DNA of 64,000 nt from an uncultured Porphyromonas sp. Its GTDB lineage: Bacteria > Bacteroidota > Bacteroidia > Bacteroidales > Porphyromonadaceae. The notes under the pieces were generated by a model, which saw only the letters and a list, made by a program, of their open reading frames with translations, ran no database searches and had not been told where the DNA came from. The number at the start of each line of letters is the position of its first letter. Position 1 is the stretch's first letter. The stretch covers positions 3,053-67,052 of the forward strand of contig NZ_UQJH01000007.1 of NCBI RefSeq assembly GCF_900541275.1, in the 5' to 3' direction. The translations under genes were made by a program, and so were the position numbers. This document shows, one piece after another, positions 19,101 through 25,801 of the stretch.

Positions 19101-19155
19101 AGCACAGGCAGGCTGTGAGGAGCCATGCCAGTCTTGCTTTTAGGGTCTGTTTCAT
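16114..19155 (-). CDS. SusC/RagA-like TonB-linked outer membrane transporter
   Basis: This is a 1013-residue protein. Signal peptide MKQTLKARLAWLLTACLCLC is followed by a carboxypeptidase-like regulatory domain (about 30-110, VTGSVVETSGEPIIGATV). Then come the plug, with the SusC signature (VLYVVDGMPI, ESITVLTGPSAAALYGAAAANGVILI), and a long beta-barrel ending IGLSIKLGI. It imports glycans across the outer membrane using TonB energy. No N-terminal STN domain is seen, so sigma/anti-sigma signalling through this barrel is not supported. The start at 19155 is preferred to one eleven codons upstream because it gives a clean signal peptide. Confidence 0.95.
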   Translation of the reverse strand: MKQTLKARLAWLLTACLCLCSTAALAQKTITVTGSVVETSGEPIIGATVAVIGQSGLGAMTDLDGKFTIKGVYENGTLRVSYVGMKTQEIPLNGRTTLTITLQENAELLDGVVVTALGIKRSEKALSYNVQQVESDQLNTVKDANFVNSLSGKVAGVSITRSSAGIGGATKVTMRGSKSIAGNNNVLYVVDGMPIGNQSLAGDGSEYGRPGSGEGISDFNSENIESITVLTGPSAAALYGAAAANGVILINTKQGKEGSLKVNFSSNTELLRAGIMPDFQNTYGNRPGSYYSWGDKLAQPSTFDPRDFFQNGFNTINSLTLTGGTKQSRTIASVASTHSKGIIPNNEYYRYNFSGRNTADFLDNKLHIDLGADYVLQGDQNMMSGGRYFNPLRSLYLFPRGEDFENVKIWERYNPDRNIYEQYWPYGTQGEDFENPYWVANKEMFYSKKHRYIFNARVQYDFADWINLAGRVRIDNTYNSIWTKLHATTLSLLAGDIADNPMGSFTETESRFKQTYADVILNINKTFGTDWSLSANIGSSFDDHYATGVSVGGPLKLIPNFFSTANVDPDKTGGGGQSYNRTRNIALFAAGELGWRNMVYLSLTGRADWASQLVANGKTPAIFYPSVGLSGVISEMVEMPDWWSFLKVRTSFTEVGSPISMTGITPGSITYEMQPGKVNPITIYPFPDFRPERTRSYELGINSRFFRGDLSIDATFYESHTYNQTFLQKLSGGSAYSGFYVQAGDIRNRGVELSLTGGHTWGDFDFRSTLSYTRNVNRVMQLVKGYTNPIDGTTFDIDVLENPKYMRVGDSMDDIFVRGILAKDADGKLIEEGNGYRIDRTQLLKVGRVTPDFILGWNNRFAYKGLSLSFLINAKVGGNVTSNTQSYMDGFGVSKVTADARDAGGVVVDGTTYDAEKYYTTIGNNHLMAYYLYDATQVKLQELSVGYTLPKKWLGSYLQSASLSLIGQNLLTIYRAAPFDTDLAGGVGTYSAGGDNFMPPSMRSIGLSIKLGI

Positions 19156-19364
19156 ACTGATTAATTGAGTGATGAATATTTGTGGCGACACTTAGTCCCG
19201 GTTATTGCACCCTCAGGTCTGTAAGCTTGTCGTAAGAGTCGTCACAAGGACTGTGACTCGCGTCGCGGATAGCTCACAGAATAGGTCTCAAGGGTACCAT
19301 GGTGGCTGACTTCGTGGTCCTAATTGTTAAGTGTAAGTTTCGTATCTTATCCTTACCAACGGAG
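19156..19364 (-). other. Long untranslated leader of susC
   Basis: This stretch upstream of susC has no credible gene; open frames on the plus strand lack family features. If the promoter at 19365 is right, it is a leader of about 200 nucleotides. I see no known riboswitch in it. Confidence 0.4.
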
Positions 19365-19372
19365 CAAAAATA
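19365..19372 (-). promoter_or_regulatory. -7 element of the SusC/SusD operon
   Basis: The minus strand reads TATTTTTG (TAnnTTTG) in an AT-rich patch. It lies about 210 bases before the susC start, which implies a long leader. No dedicated regulator (hybrid two-component system, SusR or anti-sigma) adjoins the locus, so leader-based control is possible. Confidence 0.45.
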
Positions 19373-19543
19373 CAAAAAAACTTTTATAATAGCGGCGCTC
19401 TTTGAGGAAAAAAGTATGCCAAATGACCCTCTGTGTCACTGCGGTATGGAGGAAGCGCAAGAGTGTTTATCGCCGTGTGGCTCCTACGATAGCTCTCTCT
19501 TGGGTGGAAGGCTCTTCTGATGGTCCCCTCTTTACTACCAAGC

Positions 19544-19578
19544 AAAAAATGCTGCGCCGGGTGGGCACAGCATTTTTT
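19544..19578 (-). terminator. Intrinsic terminator of the Ig-like lipoprotein gene
   Basis: An 11-bp stem (aaaaaatgctg at 19544-19554 with cagcatttttt at 19568-19578) is flanked by A and T runs. It can terminate in both directions and lies 31 bases past the stop at 19609. Confidence 0.75.
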
Positions 19579-19608
19579 CACAGAAGGGATGGTGAATAAA
19601 TTTATGGG

Positions 19609-19968
19609 TTACTTCTTGGCTTCCTTGACGGTGATGGCGCAGGAGGCAGAGGCCTTGCCGCGAGAGGCTGTGGCGGTCACCTTGGCGGTGCCGGCCTTGA
19701 TGCCCTTGACGGTGCCACTCTTGTCCACGGTGGCGACCTTCGGATCGCTGCTCTGCCAGAGGATGGTGACACCCTTGACTTTTTTCCCCTTGATGGTTGC
19801 CCTAAGGGTCTCGCTCTTGCCTACCTCGATGGTCTTGGCGGTGGCGTCGAGGGTGACGGTGATCTTGTCGGGATTGACCGGCTTATCCTTGTCCTTGCAG
19901 CCGGTGGCGCCGACAGCGGTGAGGAGGGTGATGGTGGCGAGTGCGCCGACCTTGAGTAGTGACTTCAT
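19609..19968 (-). CDS. Small lipoprotein with a bacterial Ig-like (BIG2) domain
   Basis: This is a 119-residue protein. Signal peptide and lipobox end at GATGC, followed by one BIG2 domain (about 36-115) with the hallmark VTILWQSSDPKVATVDKSG and VKGIKAGTAKVTATA. It is probably exported and anchored in a membrane, with a binding or structural role; no specific ligand can be named. It is monocistronic, with its own terminator, and divergent from the sigma factor gene. A palindrome array lies in the shared upstream region. Confidence 0.8.
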   Translation of the reverse strand: MKSLLKVGALATITLLTAVGATGCKDKDKPVNPDKITVTLDATAKTIEVGKSETLRATIKGKKVKGVTILWQSSDPKVATVDKSGTVKGIKAGTAKVTATASRGKASASCAITVKEAKK

Positions 19969-20095
19969 GATGTCTTGATACTTTTTATTGGGTGTAAAAA
20001 AACTAATCTCCCGGGGCAGAGAGGCAGTGGCCTCGTCCCCCCTTCACCTACCTAACAACGACCCCCACGAAATACTGCATCGCTGTCGATGAAAT

Positions 20096-20155
20096 CTAAT
20101 ACCGATATTAGACTTCACTAATATCGGTATCAGTCATCACTAATATCGGTATTAG
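20096..20155. repeat. Three-unit palindrome array, 22-bp period (copy 2)
   Basis: Units start at 20096, 20118 and 20140. The first is ctaataccgatattag, the second has one change (…tatcag) and the third is ctaatatcggtattag. Unlike the other copies, this one lies between two divergent genes, the Ig-like lipoprotein and the ECF sigma factor, so an operator role there is conceivable. Confidence 0.85.
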
Positions 20156-20271
20156 GAAAGTCTCTGACGTCAGGGGATGGCGGATCGGGATAATATATGA
20201 ACTTTGTACCCTCCCTCGGTGCAGTATATCGGGGGGAGGGTTGTTGGGAGAGTAGATGGATCCTGTGACGC

Positions 20272-20835
20272 ATGAGCGATAGAGAGATAGCAGATCTGCT
20301 GCGGTCAGACGAGGAGGCGGCTTTTCGTCTCCTCTATCGGCGCTATGCCGGTCAGCTGCTGGCGGTGGCCTATCGCTACACCGGCGACCGCGACAAGGCT
20401 GAGGATGTCCTCCAGGAGGCGATGATCAAGGTGTGTCGTCACGCCGAGACCTTCTCCTACAGAGGGGACGGCTCGCTCTACGGCTGGGTGAAGCGTATCG
20501 TCGTCCACACAGCGCTCAATTCGCTCAAGAGCTTCCACGAGGCGCATATGTGCCCGATGGATGACCTGACGGAGGTGGCGGCGGAGGAGGACAGCGAGGC
20601 GGAGGTGTCTCTCCTCGAGCGGGTCAGCCCGGAGCTGCTGCTACAGATGATCGGGGAGCTGCCAGAGGGGTATAGGCAGGTATTCAGCCTCTACGCCATC
20701 GAGGGACACTCGCACAGGGAGATAGGCGAGATGCTGGGGATCGGGGAGCGTAGCTCTGCATCGCAGTATTGCCGTGCCAAGAAGAGACTAAAGGATAAGC
20801 TGGAGCAATGGATAAAGGAGAGAGAAAGAGAGTGA
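20272..20835 (+). CDS. ECF-type RNA polymerase sigma factor
   Basis: This is a 187-residue protein with sigma region 2 at about 22-90 (FRLLYRRYAGQLLAVAYRYTGDRDKAEDVLQEAMIKV, here spanning the -10 recognition helix) and region 4 at about 130-180 (LPEGYRQVFSLYAIEGHSHREIGEMLGI). It directs polymerase to a specific set of promoters. It overlaps the next gene by 28 bases, implying coupled translation with a membrane partner that may act as its anti-sigma factor. The start at 20272 is the first methionine that gives the standard N-terminus. Confidence 0.92.
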   Translation: MSDREIADLLRSDEEAAFRLLYRRYAGQLLAVAYRYTGDRDKAEDVLQEAMIKVCRHAETFSYRGDGSLYGWVKRIVVHTALNSLKSFHEAHMCPMDDLTEVAAEEDSEAEVSLLERVSPELLLQMIGELPEGYRQVFSLYAIEGHSHREIGEMLGIGERSSASQYCRAKKRLKDKLEQWIKERERE

Positions 20836-22022
20836 GCGCTGCCCCGGGAGCCTGGGAGGCTGCTCTGAGAGAGAGGCTGAAGGGGGTCGAGCTCCCCGTA
20901 GCCGAGGTGACGCCGGTGGTGCCGGCACTTGTCCCGAGGAAGAGGCGGGAGCGTGGCATCCTGATCGCAGCGAGTATGGTCGCAGCGGTGGCGGGACTGC
21001 TGATCGCTCTGCTCGTCACCCCTCGTACGGAGGAGGGCGTGGTGCCTCTGCCGGGTGATCCGGTCTTCCGTGAGGTGCCCTCCTCGCCTGTGGCGCAGTG
21101 GGGGACGGAGGAGAGAGGGGAGACGAACTCGCCATCCGTTCTTCATAGTCACCCTGCCCGCAAGAGGCTGCAGCCCATCGAGCCGCTCCGCCCCACGGAG
21201 GTTCGTCTCGCGACGAATGCTCTCCCGGAGATAGGTCGCCCCGCCATCTATCGACCGACGAGGGAGGGCAAAGTAGGGGGGCAAAGTAGCGAAGGTACCC
21301 TCCCAGAGACAAGCCACTCTGCCATCTATCGACCGGCGAAGGGGGGCAAAGTAGCGGGGCAAAGTAGCAGGGGTACCCTTCCGGTCGTGCCGAGACCTGC
21401 GCCCGCCACCAGGCTCCTCGCCTCGGCACTGATCCCCGGGCGCAGCGGGATAAGCGGTGGGAGCCCCATGGCACTGCTCACCTCCACCTCACGCTCTGAG
21501 CAAGAGGATGCCGCAGTCCGGCTTACGCGCCGACCGGTCATGGAGGTGGAGGCGCACCTGATGCATCCGATCGTGGGTGAGAGGGTCTATGCCGATCTCG
21601 GGGTCTCCTACTCCTGGCAGAGGCTTGAGCTGGCGGAGCAGGGTGTCCGGGGCTACTACAGGCAGGATATGCATGCCATAGGCGTAAGCCCCGGTGTGGC
21701 TGCCCGGCTACTCCGGATAGGCGCCTCGGAGGTCTCGGGCTATGGTGCCGTGGGACTCTCTCTGCCGCTCCGGAGTGAGACGGAGAGCGATCTGCTCCTC
21801 GTGGAGGGTGAGCGAGAGAGGCGGATGATGGTGGACCTACGTGCCGGGCTGAGGCTCTCCGCATCGGTCGGCCATGGGCTGAGGGTGTACGGCTCAGCGG
21901 GCGTGTCGTACGACCTCGTCCCGCCGAGCGTTGCGCTGCCGGGTGCCGAGCTGCCCCGGCTCACGCCACGCCTCTCCCTCGGTATCTCGATGGATCTTCC
22001 CTCCCTCGTAGGAGGAGCCTAA
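20808..22022 (+). CDS. Membrane-anchored protein with a beta-barrel-like C-terminus, possible anti-sigma partner
   Basis: This is a 404-residue protein. A short charged cytoplasmic N-terminus (about 1-48) is followed by one membrane helix (ILIAASMVAAVAGLLIALLV, about 50-69). Next is a low-complexity Pro/Arg/Ser-rich linker with an in-frame 26-residue repeat (about 145-197), then a beta-rich domain (about 245-400) resembling an outer-membrane barrel (ADLGVSYSWQRLEL, GLRVYGSAGVSYDL). It overlaps the ECF sigma gene, so it is a candidate anti-sigma or stress-sensor partner. That role is inferred from order and topology; no ZAS/HxxxCxxC motif is seen. A similar sigma-plus-barrel gene pair is a recurring arrangement in Bacteroidetes. 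Confidence 0.65.
   Translation: MDKGERKRVSAAPGAWEAALRERLKGVELPVAEVTPVVPALVPRKRRERGILIAASMVAAVAGLLIALLVTPRTEEGVVPLPGDPVFREVPSSPVAQWGTEERGETNSPSVLHSHPARKRLQPIEPLRPTEVRLATNALPEIGRPAIYRPTREGKVGGQSSEGTLPETSHSAIYRPAKGGKVAGQSSRGTLPVVPRPAPATRLLASALIPGRSGISGGSPMALLTSTSRSEQEDAAVRLTRRPVMEVEAHLMHPIVGERVYADLGVSYSWQRLELAEQGVRGYYRQDMHAIGVSPGVAARLLRIGASEVSGYGAVGLSLPLRSETESDLLLVEGERERRMMVDLRAGLRLSASVGHGLRVYGSAGVSYDLVPPSVALPGAELPRLTPRLSLGISMDLPSLVGGA
21243..21398 (+). repeat. In-frame 78-bp tandem repeat inside the sigma-partner gene
   Basis: Two 78-bp units start at gccatctatcgacc (21243 and 21321). Part of a further unit lies upstream (ctctcccggagataggtcgc resembles the end of unit 1). Each unit encodes 26 residues, AIYRP…GKV…GQSS…GTLP. 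Within each unit, GGCAAAGTAG also occurs twice. It adds linker length between the membrane helix and the C-terminal domain. Confidence 0.8.
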
Positions 22023-22100
22023 GCACCCGTCCGGCGTCCCTCTCGATCTCGGGGAGGGGCACCTTCTGCAGGGGATAATTTTTTCCTTAGTCCCTGAGGC

Positions 22101-23036
22101 TTACTTGCTCATCTCGAGCATACGGCGGATCGGGACGATCGCCCGCTCACGGACATCATCGGGCACCTTCACCTCATACTGGTCGTGGAGGAGACTCTCG
22201 TACACGTCCTCGAGACTGATGAGCTTCATCGTGCGACAGTGCTTCTCGGGGATCATGCTGACGAAGGTGTGCTGCGGATAGCGCCGCTCCAGCTCGGTCA
22301 TGATGCCGATCTCGGTCCCGATGCAGAAGGTATGCGGCTCGGCAAAGGCGGCGGGACGCTTGAGGATCGCCGCCGTGGATCCAAAGAGGATCCGCGGATT
22401 GTCCTGATAGTCTCTCTCTCGGGCGACGGGGGACTCGGGGTGGATCAGCAACTCGGCATCGGGGTACTCCGTGAGGAAACGCTCGACATCGATGCGATTG
22501 ACCACCTCGTGGACCACGCAGCAGCCGTCCCAGATGTCCATCTCGCGCCCGGTCTTGGAGCGGATGTAGTTGCCTAAGTTGCGGTCGGGGCAGAAGAGCA
22601 TCGGGCAGTCCTTAGGGAGCTTGCGGACGATGTCGAGGGCATTGGAGGAGGTGACGCAGTAGTCGGTCTCAGCCTTGACGTCGGCGGTGGTATTGACGTA
22701 GCTGACGACGATGCCGTCAGGGTGCTGCTCCTTCCACGCCCTTAGGTCAGAGCCCTTGATCGCTGAGGCGAGGGTGCAGCCGGCGTAGCGGACGGGGAGG
22801 AGCACTCTCTTCTCCGGCGAGATGATCGAGGCGGTCTCGGCCATAAACTTTACACCGCAGAAGACGATCACCTCCGCATCGGTCCGCCCCGCCTCCTGAG
22901 AGAGCTGGAGGGAGTCTCCGAGCAGGTCCGCGGCGCGCTGCACCTCTGCCGTCTGGTAGAAGTGCGACAGGATCACCGCATTTCTCTCCTCCTTAAGTCG
23001 CTTGATCTCGCTGTAGAGCTGTTCCTGAGTCATCAT
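22101..23036 (-). CDS. nadA: Quinolinate synthase
   Basis: This is a 311-residue protein. The three cluster cysteines are visible: VIVFCGVKFMAE, ETDYCVTSSNA and WDGCCVVHEVVNR. It condenses iminoaspartate with dihydroxyacetone phosphate using a 4Fe-4S cluster. The start ATG overlaps the nadC stop (ATGA), so translation is coupled. A longer frame exists upstream but runs through nadC and is not real. Confidence 0.95.
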   Translation of the reverse strand: MMTQEQLYSEIKRLKEERNAVILSHFYQTAEVQRAADLLGDSLQLSQEAGRTDAEVIVFCGVKFMAETASIISPEKRVLLPVRYAGCTLASAIKGSDLRAWKEQHPDGIVVSYVNTTADVKAETDYCVTSSNALDIVRKLPKDCPMLFCPDRNLGNYIRSKTGREMDIWDGCCVVHEVVNRIDVERFLTEYPDAELLIHPESPVARERDYQDNPRILFGSTAAILKRPAAFAEPHTFCIGTEIGIMTELERRYPQHTFVSMIPEKHCRTMKLISLEDVYESLLHDQYEVKVPDDVRERAIVPIRRMLEMSK

Positions 23037-23917
23037 TTCCTGTCTGAGGTTCCCTTTTCCTTGTGTCCAAAGTTCATACTGATGTCGAGTGCCCTCACGG
23101 AGTGGGTCAGGGCGCCGACGCTGATGTAGTCGACGCCACACTCGGCGATGGCGCGGATGGTCTCGGCGGAGACGTTGCCGGAGGCCTCGGTCCTGGCCCG
23201 ACCGTCGATGAGGCGTACCGCCTCGGTCATCATCTCGGTGGACATATTGTCCAGCATGATGATGTCGGCGCCGACACGTGCGGCCTCCTCCACCTGCTCG
23301 ATGGTCTCCGTCTCCACCTCGATCTTGATGGAGAGCGGGAGGGAGCGGCGCGCTGACTCTACGGCGGCGGTGATGCTGCCGGCGAGCTTGATGTGATTGT
23401 CCTTCAGGAGACACATGTCGCTCAGCCCGAGGCGGTGGTTGTACCCTCCGCCGTGGCGTACCGCCATCTTATCCGTCAGTCGGTGCCCCGGCAGCGTCTT
23501 GCGCGTGTCGAGGACGTGCGCCCGGGTGCCCTCGCAGAGCTTGACGAGCTGTGCTGTCGCCGTGGCGATGCCGCTCATGCGCTGGAGGAAATTGAGCATC
23601 GTCCGCTCCGCCCCGAGGAGCGTGCGGTAGGTGCAGCGGATCCGGATCAGGTCCTGTCCCTTGGTGATATGGTCTCCGTCGGCGACGAGCGGCTCATAGT
23701 CCACCTCCTCGTCGATGTCGGCTACCGCCTCTATCAGTCGGCGGGCCACCTCGATGCCGGAGATGATGCCGTCCGCCTTGGCAGTGATGAAGGCGGTCTG
23801 GAGCTCCTCTCTCGGGATGATCGAGAGGGTGGCGAGGTCGTGCGAGACCCCATCCTCGTCCAGGGCGAGGTCGATGAGACGATCTAAGTTCTCCTCCTCT
23901 ATGTCGTATGGATGCAT
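23033..23917 (-). CDS. nadC: Nicotinate-nucleotide pyrophosphorylase (carboxylating)
   Basis: This is a 294-residue protein with the quinolinate phosphoribosyltransferase core: HVLDTRKTLPGHR, AVRHGGGYNHRLGLSDM, LLKDNHI and GVDYISVGALTHS. It makes nicotinate mononucleotide from quinolinate and PRPP. It lies 40 bases after nadB and overlaps nadA by four bases. Confidence 0.95.
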   Translation of the reverse strand: MHPYDIEEENLDRLIDLALDEDGVSHDLATLSIIPREELQTAFITAKADGIISGIEVARRLIEAVADIDEEVDYEPLVADGDHITKGQDLIRIRCTYRTLLGAERTMLNFLQRMSGIATATAQLVKLCEGTRAHVLDTRKTLPGHRLTDKMAVRHGGGYNHRLGLSDMCLLKDNHIKLAGSITAAVESARRSLPLSIKIEVETETIEQVEEAARVGADIIMLDNMSTEMMTEAVRLIDGRARTEASGNVSAETIRAIAECGVDYISVGALTHSVRALDISMNFGHKEKGTSDRK

Positions 23918-23957
23918 GATTGTGCTATAGTGTGGTGATGAAAAAAATGACTCGCTC

Positions 23958-25550
23958 TTACTCCTCAGCGACCGGCTCTTGGCGAATGGTGTCGTCCTGG
24001 TCGATGAGCGTGTGGAAGACGCTGCCCTGTGGCTTTGTCGCAGTGAAGTCCTCCCTATAGTGGCAGCCGCGCGACTCCTCTCGGGAGAGGGCGGAGCGGG
24101 CGATCAGTGTGGAGAGGTGGAGCCTCCGGAGGGTCATCAGGGCGTAGACGTTGTCCCGGCTCAGCGGTCGCACGCGCTCCTCCTCGATGCCCAGCTGCAC
24201 GATCAGTCGCCGTAGCTCGTCCCCGCGACGGATGATGCCACAGTAGGCAGTCATCAGTCGGGCGCACTTCTCCTCGATCGGCTTTCCCTCCCTCCGGGAC
24301 CACTCCTCCGACTGCTCCCGACCGAGGCTCGGCACGCTCTCCTCCGGCAGGTCGGTGAGGTCGACGGGGTCTCCCTCGGCCCTCTCCGCCACGCGCTTGC
24401 CGTAGACGAGGCACTCGATGAGGGAGTTGGAGGCGAGGCGATTGGCGCCCATGACACCGGTGCTCGCCGCCTCCCCGACGGCGTACAGCCCGGGTAGGGA
24501 GGTGTGTCCCTCCAGGTCTGTCGCTATACCACCGACGGTATAGTGGGCGGCAGGCGCCACGGGGATCTCACGGGTGATGTCTATGCCGAGGGAGTCGAGG
24601 TAGGCGGTGATGGTGGGGAAGCGGTGGCGGATGCGCTCCGGGTCCAGGTGGCTCAGTGAGAGGCGCACGTGCGAGGCACCGCTCTTCTTCATCTCTCGGA
24701 AGATCTCCCTCGCCACCACGTCCCTCGGGGCGAGGTCGGCCAGGGGGTGACGCCCTTTCATGAAAGGCTCGTCGTGATCATTGAGCAGGATCGCGCCCTC
24801 TCCGCGGACCGCCTCGCTGATGAGGAAGGCGTGGTCCGTCTCTGTGTATAGTCCCGTGGGGTGAAACTGGATAAACTCCATATCCCGCAGCTCCGCACCG
24901 CCCTCATGAGCGAGTGCGCAGCCGTCCCCGAGGGCGGTGGGAGGATTGGTCGTGGGGCTGAAGAGCGCCCCGCAGCCCCCCGTGGCGAGGATGACGCTGC
25001 CGGCGAGGAAGGGCTCGATGCGGTGTGCCTCCTTGTCATACACGAGGATGCCACGACAGCGTCCCTCACGGACGATCAGCTCCAGCGCCTCGTGGTGCTC
25101 AAAGAGGGTGATCGCCTCCTGCGCCCTCACCTGCCGGATCATGAAGTCAGAGATCCGATGCCCGGTGTCGTCTCCCCCGGCGTGGAGGATGCGATGGTGG
25201 TGATGTCCACCCTCCAGTCCGAGAGCGGTCTGACCATCGGGGGTCTTGTCAAAGGTCATCCCCATGCCGACCACCTCGCTTATCCGTGCCGGTGCCTCCT
25301 CCGTGAGGACGCGGACGGCATCGGGGTCGTTGAGGTAGACACCGGCAACGATGGTGTCGTCATAGTGCTCATCGGTGGTATCGCCCGGCGCACTGACAGC
25401 GGCGATGCCGCCCTGAGCGTGGTACGAATTGCTGTCCTCGACCGCTCCCTGAGCGATCAAGGCTACTGAGCCGCGTCGGGAGAGATGGTAGGCAGAGTAT
25501 AGGCCTGCGAGGCCGCCGCCGACGACGACAAAGTCAAAAAGCCGCTTCAT
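23958..25550 (-). CDS. nadB: L-aspartate oxidase
   Basis: This is a 530-residue flavoprotein. The FAD-binding N-terminus is DFVVVGGGLAGLYSAYHLS; the succinate-dehydrogenase-like substrate loop includes EFIQFHPTGLY and AHYTVGGIATD. GEAASTGVMGANRLASNSL binds FAD near the C-terminal part. It oxidises aspartate to iminoaspartate, the first step of NAD synthesis, and heads the nadB-nadC-nadA operon. In anaerobes fumarate is the likely electron acceptor. Confidence 0.95.
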   Translation of the reverse strand: MKRLFDFVVVGGGLAGLYSAYHLSRRGSVALIAQGAVEDSNSYHAQGGIAAVSAPGDTTDEHYDDTIVAGVYLNDPDAVRVLTEEAPARISEVVGMGMTFDKTPDGQTALGLEGGHHHHRILHAGGDDTGHRISDFMIRQVRAQEAITLFEHHEALELIVREGRCRGILVYDKEAHRIEPFLAGSVILATGGCGALFSPTTNPPTALGDGCALAHEGGAELRDMEFIQFHPTGLYTETDHAFLISEAVRGEGAILLNDHDEPFMKGRHPLADLAPRDVVAREIFREMKKSGASHVRLSLSHLDPERIRHRFPTITAYLDSLGIDITREIPVAPAAHYTVGGIATDLEGHTSLPGLYAVGEAASTGVMGANRLASNSLIECLVYGKRVAERAEGDPVDLTDLPEESVPSLGREQSEEWSRREGKPIEEKCARLMTAYCGIIRRGDELRRLIVQLGIEEERVRPLSRDNVYALMTLRRLHLSTLIARSALSREESRGCHYREDFTATKPQGSVFHTLIDQDDTIRQEPVAEE

Positions 25551-25578
25551 TATATTACGGTACTGGTTATACTCTCTA

Positions 25579-25586
25579 CAAATGTA
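25579..25586 (-). promoter_or_regulatory. -7 element of the nadBCA operon
   Basis: The minus strand reads TACATTTG, an exact TAnnTTTG match 28 bases before the nadB start. A TTG about 17 bases further upstream may serve as a weak -33 box. Confidence 0.55.
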
Positions 25587-25643
25587 GCCTTTTTGTCACT
25601 CAATCCCTAAGCCGAGCGCGTGCCGCGTCGATTAGCGACGCCT

Positions 25644-25712
25644 TAGAGCACTGGGGAAGTCATGTACCAAGGGGCTCATCCGTGAGGCACCCGCAAGGGG
25701 TGCTTCGTCTCC
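25644..25712. repeat. Dispersed repeat fragment shared with the 52.8-kb gap
   Basis: The stretch reads gagcactgggga…aggggctcatccgtgaggcaccc, followed by gcaag and ggggtgc. It resembles 52783-52835 (gagcattggggta…gggcttattcgtgaggcacccg). It includes the small GCACCC-gcaag-GGGTGC hairpin. No gene is present. Confidence 0.55.
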
Positions 25713-25737
25713 CCAACCCTTCACAGGGGAGGCATAG

Positions 25738-25780
25738 AGAGAGAGGGTGCAGCCTGATCGTCTGGCTGCACCCTCTCTCT
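25738..25780 (-). terminator. Hairpin downstream of cydB
   Basis: A 17-bp perfect stem (25738-25754 with 25764-25780) with a 9-base loop lies 22 bases after the cydB stop. It is very stable but lacks a T-run on the minus strand. It is the same style as the hairpin after gcvP. Confidence 0.6.
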
Positions 25781-25801
25781 ATTTATCGTGAGATCGCGGG
25801 A

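Noticed and set aside
16114..19155. SusC as a sigma/anti-sigma signalling transporter linked to the nearby ECF factor
   Set aside because: No STN domain precedes the carboxypeptidase-like domain, and the ECF gene has its own membrane partner on the other strand.
19299..19599. Two plus-strand open frames between susC and the Ig-like lipoprotein
   Set aside because: They run across the putative promoter and terminator hairpin, have no domain features, and overlap each other in different frames.
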